Shown: positions 1 through 7,674, counted from the first letter of the stretch. The stretch is 16,036 bases of DNA from QQUD01 sp039029915 (GCA_039029915.1 JBCCFD010000141.1:1-16036); one strand, 5' to 3'. Program-made: numbers and translations. The notes: generated from the letters alone by a model not told the origin.

Positions 1-1
1 C

Positions 2-106
2 ACGAATCCATTTCGACAACTGTCAATTATCATGACACTTCAGAACATATATAAGGCTATGGGAAAAATGCACGATGCAATGAAGCTTAATCCAGCAATG
101 TTATAG
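2..106 (+). pseudogene. Possible upstream remnant of the TPR gene, ended by in-frame TAG
   Basis: The frame of the TPR gene at 149-898 is also open from the window edge to a TAG at 104-106. The translated piece contains IYKAMGKMHDAMKL, which has the spacing of a TPR helix pair (Y...G...A). The residues after the stop, WTRKGNIPITNASTLLNIGG, read like the usual linker and first helix of TPR-containing regulators. This suggests one longer TPR protein interrupted by a nonsense change or by small compensating indels around 97-120, but 34 open codons can occur by chance. The true 5' end lies outside the window, so it cannot be decided here. Confidence 0.3.
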
Positions 107-148
107 TGGACAAGAAAAGGAAATATCCCTATAACTAATGCATCTACT

Positions 149-898
149 TTGCTAAATATAGGTGGGGCTTTAATCGCTCAAAATCCCCAAAAAGCGCTAC
201 CATATTTTCAGGAAACCCTTTCGAACGCGATTTCTTTAAATGACACTCATCTTCAGATACACGCCTATCGTGCTATTGGGTTAGTTTTTATCTTGTTAGG
301 AAAATTTTCTGATTCAATGACATTTCTAAAAAAAGCCCTTTCATTAACTCAAGATGGCTCATATTCATATCTCAGGTTACTTGTTTTGTCCGCTTTAACA
401 ACGCTCTGTTCACGATCTAGCAACAAAGATGAAGGTGAAAAATACTTTTTTTTAGGTATGGCATTAGCTGACACGGTTGGTGTAGAGTTTGTTAAATTAG
501 ATCTCCTAGATGAGCTTGGACATCTTTATGTGAATTTGGAAATGTTTTCTAAGTCTAAAGAGCATTTAGAGCAGGCAATGGAGTTATTAAATAAATACAG
601 CAATTCCCTGCCAAATCAAGGAAGCATATTTAACCAACTGGGCAGAATCAGGTGTGTTGAAGGAAATTTTAAGGAAGGGCTAAGCTACTTTGAAAAATCG
701 TTGGAAATTTCAAAGCAAATAGGAGCAAGAACCATAACGGTTGGTTGGAAACTGCATTTTGCTTTGGCTTTAGAAAATATAGATCCTATTCGATCCATCT
801 CTCTATTGGAAGAATGTGTGGAAATTAAGGAGAGCATTGGTCATGCTCTTGCTGCACAATATAGACATCATCTAGAAGATTTACGTTCAAAATCATAG
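149..898 (+). CDS. Tetratricopeptide-repeat protein, N-terminus uncertain
   Basis: The product is an all-helical protein of about 249 residues with roughly six degenerate TPR units, near residues 1-30, 36-67, 77-110, 117-150, 157-190 and 197-230. Recognisable units include AIGLVFILLGKFSDSMTFL, ELGHLYVNLEMFSKSKEHL and QLGRIRCVEGNFKEGLSYF. Such repeats mediate protein binding and often form the C-terminal half of large signalling regulators, so this may be the tail of such a protein. The TTG at 149 is only the first usable start. It has no close Shine-Dalgarno sequence and coding-like residues lie upstream of it, so the start is doubtful. The gene is visibly more AT-rich than its neighbours and has no copy of the ACGGCCGT palindrome, which hints at a different origin. 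It converges on the leftward gene at 982. No catalytic or DNA-binding domain is visible. Confidence 0.6.
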   Translation: MLNIGGALIAQNPQKALPYFQETLSNAISLNDTHLQIHAYRAIGLVFILLGKFSDSMTFLKKALSLTQDGSYSYLRLLVLSALTTLCSRSSNKDEGEKYFFLGMALADTVGVEFVKLDLLDELGHLYVNLEMFSKSKEHLEQAMELLNKYSNSLPNQGSIFNQLGRIRCVEGNFKEGLSYFEKSLEISKQIGARTITVGWKLHFALALENIDPIRSISLLEECVEIKESIGHALAAQYRHHLEDLRSKS

Positions 899-981
899 CT
901 CATAAAATCGTAAGTAATCTAATTAAAAAACCTAGCAGCCACTTTTTCTTTTCCTGAAAATTCGACTCTAGCAACATTTTT

Positions 982-2220
982 TTAATTAGTTCCAAGCGGC
1001 AGGTAAATTTTAATAGGTAAAAACTGGGCAAAATCACATACGGAACCAATTGCCCAGTGCCCACTACCATCCTCGAATGGAGGTGCGCAAGGTACGCGCC
1101 TTTGACCCGGTCCCCCAATTTCATTCTCTGTATTGTTATCAACGATGTGCAGATTGGTATAGATTGTGTTCATATCTTTGGCCCAAAGGCACTCTGGATT
1201 TTCAAGGTCAGTACACGTAGCGAGGAGTGATGTTTCCATATCAAACCCCCACACCGTTTGAAACTCATCAATAACGCGTCCATCTGGCCCCCACTCGGTG
1301 GCAATAGCGTACACATTCCAGCAGGTGTCATCCACTACATAGGCGCCGTAATCTTGAAAGGCCTGCGCTAAAATTTTGGCGGGCTCACTGTTTAGAGAGG
1401 TAATATTGAAATTTGGGTGAAGGGCAAGAAGGGCACCCATTTGAAGCTGGGCTACCTCTCCCTGATAGACACAAGAGCTAGAAACGTCGTTGGCATAGCC
1501 ATCTGCGCGAATGGCTGGCCACCGATAACCCGGCGTTGGATCATCGACGGCATAAGCTAGGTTAAGGTGTGCAAATAGATTGATTTTTAAGGCATGCCGT
1601 ATGGTGCCGTTTGGAACAAGCTCCCCCACTCGCAGGGTACCGCCTAAGCTCGACATGCCGCTTCCGCCATGTGCCCCTCGAATGCCGTCACCCGTTTTGA
1701 TGTTGTCAGATGGTGGCGTGAATTGGGAAACGGCCGTTCCATCCGCACAGCGATGAAAAGGCTGCGTCTGAATCAACGTTTCGCCATCTGCTAGCAAAAT
1801 ACCGGCCGAATGATTAGGCACAACCCCGAGATATTCCGGATCAGTAAAGAAAGTTAATGGAATAGGCACATTTTCAAAAAGAACCTCAGTTGGCTCAATC
1901 GCCTCGTCACAGCGAATCAGGTCACGATTCCAACCGGCATCGTGCTTTAAAATATCAATTTGAGGGGCATCCGGCTCCAAAATCAAGATATCTTCATCAG
2001 CCGTCATGCCGCGACGATCGGCGGGCTTGATATTAGCAGGCACATACGTTGCATCTGCTCCCAATGGCATATTCCATATGCTGTCCCAGGCAAACGGCCA
2101 CGCTTCCGCATTGCGAGATGCGGCTTCACCTAAACTCATCTGAACAGAAGCCGTCAAATTTGATGGAATAAAAGCACCCAGCAATAAAATCACAAAGATA
2201 ATTCTTATTAACTTCCTCAT
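982..2220 (-). CDS. Exported protein of unknown function, eight cysteines
   Basis: The 412-residue protein starts with MRKLIRIIFVILLLGAFIPS, a typical Sec signal peptide, probably cleaved near residues 23-24. The start is supported by an AGAGGGAAA Shine-Dalgarno just upstream (about 2224-2232 on the opposite strand). The mature part is aromatic-rich near its start (W41, W45, W49) and has conserved-looking blocks: GAHGGSGMSSLGG (182-194), GYRWPAIRADGYA (231-243) and YGAYVVDDT (291-299). It has eight Cys (104, 158, 250, 300, 336, 344, 378, 395), an even number that could form four disulfides outside the membrane. The C-terminus ends in KIYLPLGTN, a tail style frequent in secreted Chloroflexota proteins. 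From memory, similar HGGSG/YGAYVVDDT proteins exist as uncharacterised secreted proteins in several phyla, possibly carbohydrate-active. I cannot assign a reaction. It lies 107 bp downstream of the leftward GT4 gene. Confidence 0.75.
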   Translation of the reverse strand: MRKLIRIIFVILLLGAFIPSNLTASVQMSLGEAASRNAEAWPFAWDSIWNMPLGADATYVPANIKPADRRGMTADEDILILEPDAPQIDILKHDAGWNRDLIRCDEAIEPTEVLFENVPIPLTFFTDPEYLGVVPNHSAGILLADGETLIQTQPFHRCADGTAVSQFTPPSDNIKTGDGIRGAHGGSGMSSLGGTLRVGELVPNGTIRHALKINLFAHLNLAYAVDDPTPGYRWPAIRADGYANDVSSSCVYQGEVAQLQMGALLALHPNFNITSLNSEPAKILAQAFQDYGAYVVDDTCWNVYAIATEWGPDGRVIDEFQTVWGFDMETSLLATCTDLENPECLWAKDMNTIYTNLHIVDNNTENEIGGPGQRRVPCAPPFEDGSGHWAIGSVCDFAQFLPIKIYLPLGTN

Positions 2221-2327
2221 ACTTTTCCCTCTAATACAATCATCAACACCATTTTGATTTTACAAAGAATATGGCAACCTGAAAGAAATTAAGAGAAATA
2301 GTTTTGAAAAAATTTACGATTCAGTTT

Positions 2328-3440
2328 TTAGGGTTTCTGGGAGGTTAGTACCTGCCGATAAACTCGATCAACGGCCGTTACCATCTGCTCAACTGAAAAA
2401 TCGGTCAACGCCCGCTGTTGACCAGCCCGCCCCATAGCAACCCTCATTTCGGGATTGTTCAAAAGTGTATTGACGGCCGTTGCTAACCCATCAGGGTTTT
2501 TGGGATGAACCACCCAACCTGTTACCTCATCTTCAACCACAAACGAGGTGCCTGTGCCCACTTCTGTCGTGATGCAGGGAATACCAGTCGCCATCGCCTC
2601 AAGGAGCACCTTGCCAAACGCTTCTGAGCGAGCGTTGGCGGGCAGCACAAAGATATCAGCGCTGGCAAATAGCTTTGGTAACGCTTCATCCGAAACCCGA
2701 CCGACAAAATTAACCTTGTCACTGACTTGCAATGAGACGGCCGTTTCCTCCCAGCTTGAGCGCATAGGGCCATCTCCCCCAATCAATAGCTCAGCGTCAA
2801 TCTGAGGCATCGCCTTGATCAGATCATCAACCCCTTTGTAGTAACGATGCTGGCCCACAAAGAGGAGGCGCAAACGGCCGTTTTTAGCAAACAGCGGCTC
2901 AGCCTTCATATACGGTTGGGCGTCTACCGACAGCGGCACGACGGTACATTGATCGGCTAGCGGGTTCAAGTAAGGCGAAGAGGCCACATATTGATGACTC
3001 GTGGGAATAATTTGGTTGGCATTTTTCAAAACGCGGCGCAATAGAGGATTGTAAAACCGCAAAATTTGCTGTTGTTTGACAACATCGCTGTGGTAGGTGA
3101 TGACATAGGAACGGCCGTTGCCAAATAACCACTGACTCAGTTCACCAAGAGGGTAAGGAAAATGTAAATGCGTCATATCAGGCCTTTGCCGGAGAAGATG
3201 TAATGGGAAGGTAAGGCTGAGCGGCGTAGACGCAACGGTTGCCAACCGTGAGGCGCGGATCACCTGCACGCCATTGATATTCTCAATCCTCGGGTGCTTG
3301 GCTGGATTTGTAACCAGCACCGTCACATCATGCCCCGCCTGCACCTGTGCTTCGGCCAGCGTTTTGATATGGTTTTCAATGCCACCCACAATGGGCCAAT
3401 AATCTTTATAAACGTGGAGGATTTTCAAACGGTTTGTCAT
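2328..3440 (-). CDS. GT4-family glycosyltransferase
   Basis: This 370-residue GT-B glycosyltransferase transfers a sugar from a nucleotide donor to a cytoplasmic glycan or lipid acceptor. The N-terminal Rossmann half starts ILHVYKDYWPIVGGIENHI, with the glycine loop at 19-20 and the YHSD block at 116-119. The C-terminal half has GGDGP (221-225) and the retaining E-x7-E pair E273/E281 in SEAFGKVLLEAMA, followed by TEVGTGTS. The donor-phosphate loop reads VGQHRYYKG (195-203): K202 is kept but the usual Arg is Gln197. Length is normal for GT4. The ATG at 3440 overlaps the TGA of the beta-lactamase-like gene (ATGA), so it is second in a leftward operon. The family is confident; donor and acceptor sugars cannot be told. 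It carries five ACGGCCGT palindromes, the densest in the window. Confidence 0.92.
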   Translation of the reverse strand: MTNRLKILHVYKDYWPIVGGIENHIKTLAEAQVQAGHDVTVLVTNPAKHPRIENINGVQVIRASRLATVASTPLSLTFPLHLLRQRPDMTHLHFPYPLGELSQWLFGNGRSYVITYHSDVVKQQQILRFYNPLLRRVLKNANQIIPTSHQYVASSPYLNPLADQCTVVPLSVDAQPYMKAEPLFAKNGRLRLLFVGQHRYYKGVDDLIKAMPQIDAELLIGGDGPMRSSWEETAVSLQVSDKVNFVGRVSDEALPKLFASADIFVLPANARSEAFGKVLLEAMATGIPCITTEVGTGTSFVVEDEVTGWVVHPKNPDGLATAVNTLLNNPEMRVAMGRAGQQRALTDFSVEQMVTAVDRVYRQVLTSQKP

Positions 3441-4489
3441 CGACTCAATTCAGGAAAAATATATTCGGGCAAAATAGGGAAAATTTGGGTGCCGATTGAG
3501 AAATTTTGAGCGGTCGTTACCACAACTAAATCTAGATGAGGCACCACAAAAATAAAGTTCCCGCCAAAACCCCATGCAAAATAGACGTCATTGGTGTCTA
3601 AATTAAACACAACGGGATTATCATCTGAAAAGCGCCACCACTGGTAGCCATAATTGTACTCATCATCTACTTCGGTATAAGGTTGGGTCGACTGCTCAAT
3701 CCACGCTTGGGGAATGATTTGCTCATCGTTCCATTCCCCATTTTGCAGAAAAAGCTGTCCAAATTTCAACATATCGCGCGGTTGCAATGATAAACCCCAG
3801 CCTGTGTTTGATTGGCCCTGTGGGGTGTTCTCCCAGCGCCAGCTATTGATTTCTAATGGTTGAAAAAGATATTCGGCCGTGTATGTCTCTACGGTCTGGC
3901 CCGTTGCTGCTTCCAAAACGCCACCCAGTAGCATGGTCACACCACTGTTATACGTGAATCGCCCTCCTGCAGAGGTTGCCATTGGTTGGTCAAGGATGTA
4001 TTGAAGCCAATTGCCACTGCGCGTGAGATTTGTCACAGAATTGGTCCCACTGCCATAGGTTGCAGAAACCTCATCCCATGCCAACCCAGACCGCATGGTG
4101 AGTAAATCAGCTACTGTGATATTCTGTTTTTGCTCCGTCAAATTGTCGATTTGGTCAAACTCTGGGAAATAGTCAAGCATGGGATCATCTATTTGAATCA
4201 GGTCTTCGGAAACTGCTTTCCCCATCATAGCCGAGGTTACACTCTTCGTCACAGAGTACACTGGGGTCATTGTTGTTTCACTAGTCCCCTGATAATACGC
4301 TTCAAAGATGATTTCCCCATCATGCCAAATTAGCAGGCTGTTCACATCACCATAAAGCCCTCTTTCTAATTCATCGTTGAGTCTTTCAAACCCGGTCAGG
4401 CTCTCTTCAATATCGATGAGTTGTGCTTGACGACAACCCAACATAAAAAAGGTAAACATTAGTAAAACCAGCTTAAAACGGTGTGTCAT
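3437..4489 (-). CDS. Beta-lactamase-family serine hydrolase, predicted lipoprotein
   Basis: The 350-residue protein belongs to the class C beta-lactamase / penicillin-binding-protein-like serine hydrolases (PF00144), which include carboxypeptidases, esterases and lactamases. The N-terminus LLMFTFFMLGC ends in a lipobox, so Cys19 is predicted to be lipidated and the enzyme anchored outside the cytoplasmic membrane. The nucleophile motif SVTK is at 79-82 (Ser79, Lys82) and the second motif YNS is at 180-182. The third motif, normally KTG or HxG, is replaced by WGFGG around 306-310, as in many esterase-like members. The start has a good AGGAAGAG Shine-Dalgarno. The gene probably heads the leftward operon and is coupled to the GT4 gene. 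The substrate is unknown; true antibiotic resistance is not implied. It contains no exact ACGGCCGT, only one one-mismatch copy at 3873-3880. Confidence 0.88.
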   Translation of the reverse strand: MTHRFKLVLLMFTFFMLGCRQAQLIDIEESLTGFERLNDELERGLYGDVNSLLIWHDGEIIFEAYYQGTSETTMTPVYSVTKSVTSAMMGKAVSEDLIQIDDPMLDYFPEFDQIDNLTEQKQNITVADLLTMRSGLAWDEVSATYGSGTNSVTNLTRSGNWLQYILDQPMATSAGGRFTYNSGVTMLLGGVLEAATGQTVETYTAEYLFQPLEINSWRWENTPQGQSNTGWGLSLQPRDMLKFGQLFLQNGEWNDEQIIPQAWIEQSTQPYTEVDDEYNYGYQWWRFSDDNPVVFNLDTNDVYFAWGFGGNFIFVVPHLDLVVVTTAQNFSIGTQIFPILPEYIFPELSR

Positions 4490-4520
4490 CGCTCTTCCTT
4501 TGTCTATTTCTCAAGATTTA

Positions 4521-4630
4521 GTGTTCCGAATTTTCTAGATTGAAAAACATATTAGATAAAAGCTTCGGAACCTCGAGGAAACGAAGGTTATGGCCGTGGT
4601 TTTATTCAAAGCAGGCACTTCGTTTCACTT
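4521..4630 (+). repeat. Tandem structured repeat, copy 1 (110 bp)
   Basis: This is the first of two 110-bp direct repeats with a 112-bp period in the divergent intergenic region (4490-4808). It holds two inverted repeats. GTTCCGAA (4523-4530) pairs with TTCGGAAC (4564-4571). GAAACGAAG (4578-4586) pairs with CTTCGTTTC (4618-4626). The 8-bp palindrome CCTCGAGG (4571-4578) sits at the junction of the two stems, and the second loop contains ATGGCCGT. There is no open reading frame of note. It could be a structured leader, a regulator-binding array or a short mobile repeat. Confidence 0.9.
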
Positions 4631-4632
4631 AT

Positions 4633-4742
4633 GTGTTCCGAAGTTTCTAAATTGAAAAACGTCTTAGATTAAAACTTTGGAACCTCGAGGAAACGAAGGT
4701 TATGGCCGTGGTTTTATTCAAGGCAGGCACTTCGTTTCACTT
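4633..4742 (+). repeat. Tandem structured repeat, copy 2 (110 bp)
   Basis: This second copy differs from copy 1 at 8 of 110 positions, seven of them in the left 46 bases, while the right 60 bases are nearly identical. Its first stem is longer: GTTCCGAAGTTT (4635-4646) pairs with AAACTTTGGAAC (4672-4683), 12 bp with one G-U pair. CCTCGAGG (4683-4690) and the second stem GAAACGAAG (4690-4698) with CTTCGTTTC (4730-4738) are unchanged. The repeat ends immediately before a possible promoter for the rightward operon. Confidence 0.9.
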
Positions 4743-4765
4743 TAGTAGTACTATCCGCTTATACT
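4736..4765 (+). promoter_or_regulatory. Candidate sigma70-type promoter for the rightward operon
   Basis: TATACT at 4760-4765 resembles a -10 box (five of six to TATAAT). TTCACT at 4736-4741 is a weak -35 (four of six to TTGACA) at 18 bp spacing. The -35 would lie in the last bases of repeat copy 2. Transcription would start about 35-40 bases before the ATG at 4809. A 10-bp palindrome ATGGTACCAT (4792-4801) lies between. This rests on consensus match only. Confidence 0.3.
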
Positions 4766-4808
4766 TATTAAAGTGCAAGCTTTTTCGGGCTATGGTACCA
4801 TCTAAGCC

Positions 4809-6452
4809 ATGTCTAAACTGATGGTTGTGGGATTCGATGGTGCAACATTTGACGTCATCAACCCCCTCATAGCAAACGGCCGTTTACCGACAATCGCTCA
4901 TCTCCTTAAAAAAGGTGCATGGGGGGTCCTTCACTCTACAGTTCCTCCAATTACACCAACCGCATGGACCACTGTTTTCACGGGCAAAAACCCCGGCAAG
5001 CACGGTATTTTCGATTTTCAAGAAATTGACCCCCAAACATACGCCCGTTCTCCAGTTTACACAGATCGTCACTTGGAAAAAACCATTTGGGATTTATTAG
5101 GTGAGGTTAACATTCCCTCCATTATCACTGATGTACCTTATACTTATCCGCCCCGCCCCCTCAACGGCTTGATGCTCACTGGCTATGGCACGCCGCGTAC
5201 AAACGAAACATTGTTTACCTATCCAGATGCTTGGGAAATAGTTTTGCCAAGTTCTCTGCACGACCAAATTCGCCTGGCGCAGCCAACAGCCAATTTTGAC
5301 CGCAGTTGGGCTTATATTGAAGAGTGGCGTAAGGTGATGAACGGCCGTTCCCGTCTGCTAAAGCATCTTATCACCCAAAGGGAGTGGGGCTTCTTCTTTC
5401 ACGTTTTTTCAATCACCGACAATTTGGCCCACGTCTTTTGGACATTTTTAGATCCCAACCATCCAAACTACTACGATCGTCATGCTGCAGATTATCGTCA
5501 AGCTCTGACTGATGCTTATGAGCAATGCGACACGCTGCTTGGGGAAATGCTGAATTGGGCTGGCCCCGATTGCAACCTCATCTTAATGTCCGATCACGGC
5601 TTTGGCTCGGTTTACCCTCGCCAATATTTATTCCAGCGACTCGTTGATGGCGGGTATTTGAGCTATGACAGGGGCGAGAACGCACTGTCTATGCGCAATC
5701 ACATAATGAAGCTGCTAATTCGGACGTACAACAGCTTCCCGTTTTTACGAGAGTGGGTTAAAAACTTGCGACCTAACCAGGCGAATGCTTTAAAAAACAG
5801 CCTCAAAAGCGGTGGACTACTACCCAGCAATGATGCGATTAACTATCAAAAAAGCCAGGTGCTGCCCTCTGATTTTGGACTTCAGCTTTGGCTTAATCAT
5901 CAAGCCCGCTTTGCCAGTGGCCATTTAACCAGTGAAGAAACGGCCGTTGTGCAAACAAAGCTCAGCCAATACCTCACCACCGACCTCGACCAGTCAACCC
6001 ATCAACCCATCATCAAATCCGTTTATCAAGGGGCATCCCAGTACAGCGGTGATTTTGCCTGGCTTGGCCCAGATCTCATCATTGAAAACCAAAATTTCTA
6101 TAATCCGGGAGCAAATCGACACTCATCAAACTCCCGTTTAGAGGGGAGTCATACCCACGAGGGTATTTTTGTGGGGTATGGTCCTGATATCAAGTCGGCC
6201 AATCTCAATAGTCACATGACGCTTAAAGATTTGGCTCCGACCATGCTTCATCTGCTCAAGCAACCGATTCCCCCAGATATGGACGGGCGCGTCCTCACTG
6301 AAGCGCTATCAGAGCCGTTCCTTAAGCAAAATCCGATCCAGGCAGGCACCATCCCCGCCAAACGAGAGGCACCACACGCTCAAACCAAGCTCACGGCTGA
6401 TGAAGAAGAAGCGCTCAAAAATCAGCTGCGTCAGTTAGGATACGTCGATTGA
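4809..6452 (+). CDS. Alkaline-phosphatase-superfamily phosphodiesterase/nucleotide pyrophosphatase-like protein
   Basis: The 547-residue protein belongs to the type I phosphodiesterase / nucleotide pyrophosphatase group (PF01663) of the alkaline phosphatase superfamily, whose members cleave or transfer phospho- or sulfo-esters with two metal ions. It begins VVGFDGATFD with metal ligand D10. It then has TPTAW (49-53), where T49 or T51 would be the nucleophile, GKNPGKHGIFDF (59-70), TDNLAH (203-208, D204 and H208), SDHGFG (261-266, D262 and H263) and GSHTHEG (446-452, likely metal His448). The C-terminal LKDLAPTMLHLL and RQLGYVD are typical of the family. No signal peptide is visible, so it appears cytoplasmic. 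The ATG is fixed by the family N-terminus although the Shine-Dalgarno is weak. It is the first gene of the polysaccharide operon and overlaps the next gene by four bases. The substrate is unknown; it may trim or transfer a phosphate-linked group on the glycan. Confidence 0.88.
   Translation: MSKLMVVGFDGATFDVINPLIANGRLPTIAHLLKKGAWGVLHSTVPPITPTAWTTVFTGKNPGKHGIFDFQEIDPQTYARSPVYTDRHLEKTIWDLLGEVNIPSIITDVPYTYPPRPLNGLMLTGYGTPRTNETLFTYPDAWEIVLPSSLHDQIRLAQPTANFDRSWAYIEEWRKVMNGRSRLLKHLITQREWGFFFHVFSITDNLAHVFWTFLDPNHPNYYDRHAADYRQALTDAYEQCDTLLGEMLNWAGPDCNLILMSDHGFGSVYPRQYLFQRLVDGGYLSYDRGENALSMRNHIMKLLIRTYNSFPFLREWVKNLRPNQANALKNSLKSGGLLPSNDAINYQKSQVLPSDFGLQLWLNHQARFASGHLTSEETAVVQTKLSQYLTTDLDQSTHQPIIKSVYQGASQYSGDFAWLGPDLIIENQNFYNPGANRHSSNSRLEGSHTHEGIFVGYGPDIKSANLNSHMTLKDLAPTMLHLLKQPIPPDMDGRVLTEALSEPFLKQNPIQAGTIPAKREAPHAQTKLTADEEEALKNQLRQLGYVD
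6435..6440 (+). promoter_or_regulatory. Ribosome binding site that supports the TTG start at 6449
   Basis: TTAGGA lies 8 bases before TTG 6449-6451. Together with the TTGA stop/start overlap and the family-typical N-terminus, it supports TTG as the true start of the following glycosyltransferase. Confidence 0.55.
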
Positions 6453-7588
6453 ACCAATCTAAAATCCTCAATCCAATCAAAGTGCTTTGGGTGTTACCAA
6501 CGCTTGAGGGTGGTGGCGCTGAACGCGCCATTGTGACGATTTTGAAGCATTTAGACCGGACAAACATTGAACCAATTCTTTGTCTTTTTTATCGACGCGG
6601 CGTGTTTCTCAAAGAAGTGGAAGAAGCGGGCATACCGATTGTGTCATTGGAAAACGGCCGTTTTCCCCCCACCACACTCTATAAACTCACCCAAACGATT
6701 CGACAACTCAAGCCCAATATCACCATCGGTGTTCTGCGCCGCTGCTCGATGCTCACTACACTGGCCCATAAACTTTCTGGCCATAAAGGGCGGGTTTTTA
6801 TCAATGAGCAAAATACACCCAGCGTTGAAATGAAACAGTTTGGCAACGAGAAGCTCAAGCGATTGGGTTACAAACCTTTTCTACAAATGGCTGATGGCGT
6901 GCTGGCTATCTCAGAGGGTATCACCAAAGATTTGGTTACACATTTTCAGATGCCTAGCCATAAAATAAAGGTGATTCCAAATCCGGTAGAAATTAAAATC
7001 ATCCAAGAAAAAGCGCAAAAGAAAGTGGCACATCCTTGGTTTGATACTAAATTTCACACGATTGTTTCAGTTGGGCGACTGCATCCACAAAAGGGGCATG
7101 ATATTCTGATTGAGGCATTTGCAACCGTCAAAACGGCCGTTTCTAACGCCAAGCTAGTTATTGTTGGGCAAGGACCTGAGCAGGCCAATCTTTCTCGCCA
7201 AATCACCCAATTGAACCTCGATGATTCTATTGACCTTGTTGGGTTCCAAGATAATCCTTACACGTTCATGGCCCAAGCCGACCTTTTTGTTTTAGCATCC
7301 CGCTACGAGGGGTTTGGCATTGTCTTAGCTGAAGCGCTAGCATTGAATATGGCCGTTATCGCCACAAACTGCCCCAGCGGCCCCGCTGACATACTTGATC
7401 ACGGTAAAGCAGGCATATTAGTTGAATCTGAAAAGGTCGATCAAATAGGGACAGCCATCATTAATCACCTACAAAATCCTGACTCATCTGAATTAAAAAA
7501 ACAATATGCTCTGTCGCACGTTGCCCAATTTTCAGAAACAGCCGTTGCGAACCAATACATCAACTATTTTAAGGCATCGTTACAATGA
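6449..7588 (+). CDS. GT4-family glycosyltransferase
   Basis: This 379-residue retaining GT-B enzyme is predicted to add one sugar to the growing lipid-linked repeat unit at the cytoplasmic membrane face. The N-terminal half has LPTLEGGGAER (16-26), the glycine-rich acceptor-side loop typical of GalNAc/glucosyl-type GT4 enzymes. The donor half has VGRLHPQKG (208-216; Arg210, Lys215), VGQGPE (239-244) and E287/E295 in YEGFGIVLAEALA, followed by CPSGPADIL. All expected catalytic positions are present. It starts with TTG in a TTGA overlap with the phosphodiesterase stop, so it is probably translated by coupling. It carries two palindromes, one read as NGR (70) and one as TAV (229). An 86-bp gap follows. 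Sugar specificity cannot be told from sequence. Confidence 0.92.
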   Translation: MNQSKILNPIKVLWVLPTLEGGGAERAIVTILKHLDRTNIEPILCLFYRRGVFLKEVEEAGIPIVSLENGRFPPTTLYKLTQTIRQLKPNITIGVLRRCSMLTTLAHKLSGHKGRVFINEQNTPSVEMKQFGNEKLKRLGYKPFLQMADGVLAISEGITKDLVTHFQMPSHKIKVIPNPVEIKIIQEKAQKKVAHPWFDTKFHTIVSVGRLHPQKGHDILIEAFATVKTAVSNAKLVIVGQGPEQANLSRQITQLNLDDSIDLVGFQDNPYTFMAQADLFVLASRYEGFGIVLAEALALNMAVIATNCPSGPADILDHGKAGILVESEKVDQIGTAIINHLQNPDSSELKKQYALSHVAQFSETAVANQYINYFKASLQ

Positions 7589-7674
7589 GCATCTAGAAAG
7601 CAGGGCTAACCTGAAATACTGACAAACTGAAATCCAAAAGCAGTGACAAAATAATTAACCAACAATAAAAACCT
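7589..7674 (+). other. Short AT-rich intergenic gap inside the operon
   Basis: This is one of the longest gaps in the rightward gene set. It holds loosely repeated words (CTGAAAT at 7611 and 7627; AAAGCAG twice; TGACAAA twice). No convincing promoter, terminator hairpin or Shine-Dalgarno before the ATG at 7675 is visible. It may mark a processing site or a secondary start of transcription. Confidence 0.4.

Noticed and set aside
899..981. Bidirectional terminator between the convergent genes
   Set aside because: The gap has T-runs and A-runs, but the best pairing around them is only a four-base CTAG/CTAG stem; not enough for an intrinsic terminator.
900..1142. Short minus-strand frame at the 3' end of the exported-protein gene
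   Set aside because: Mostly overlaps the last part of the exported-protein gene in another frame; no domain or ribosome binding site supports it.
4521..4742. CRISPR array or insertion sequence
   Set aside because: Only two long near-identical units with no variable spacers and no transposase frame; structured tandem repeat is the better description.
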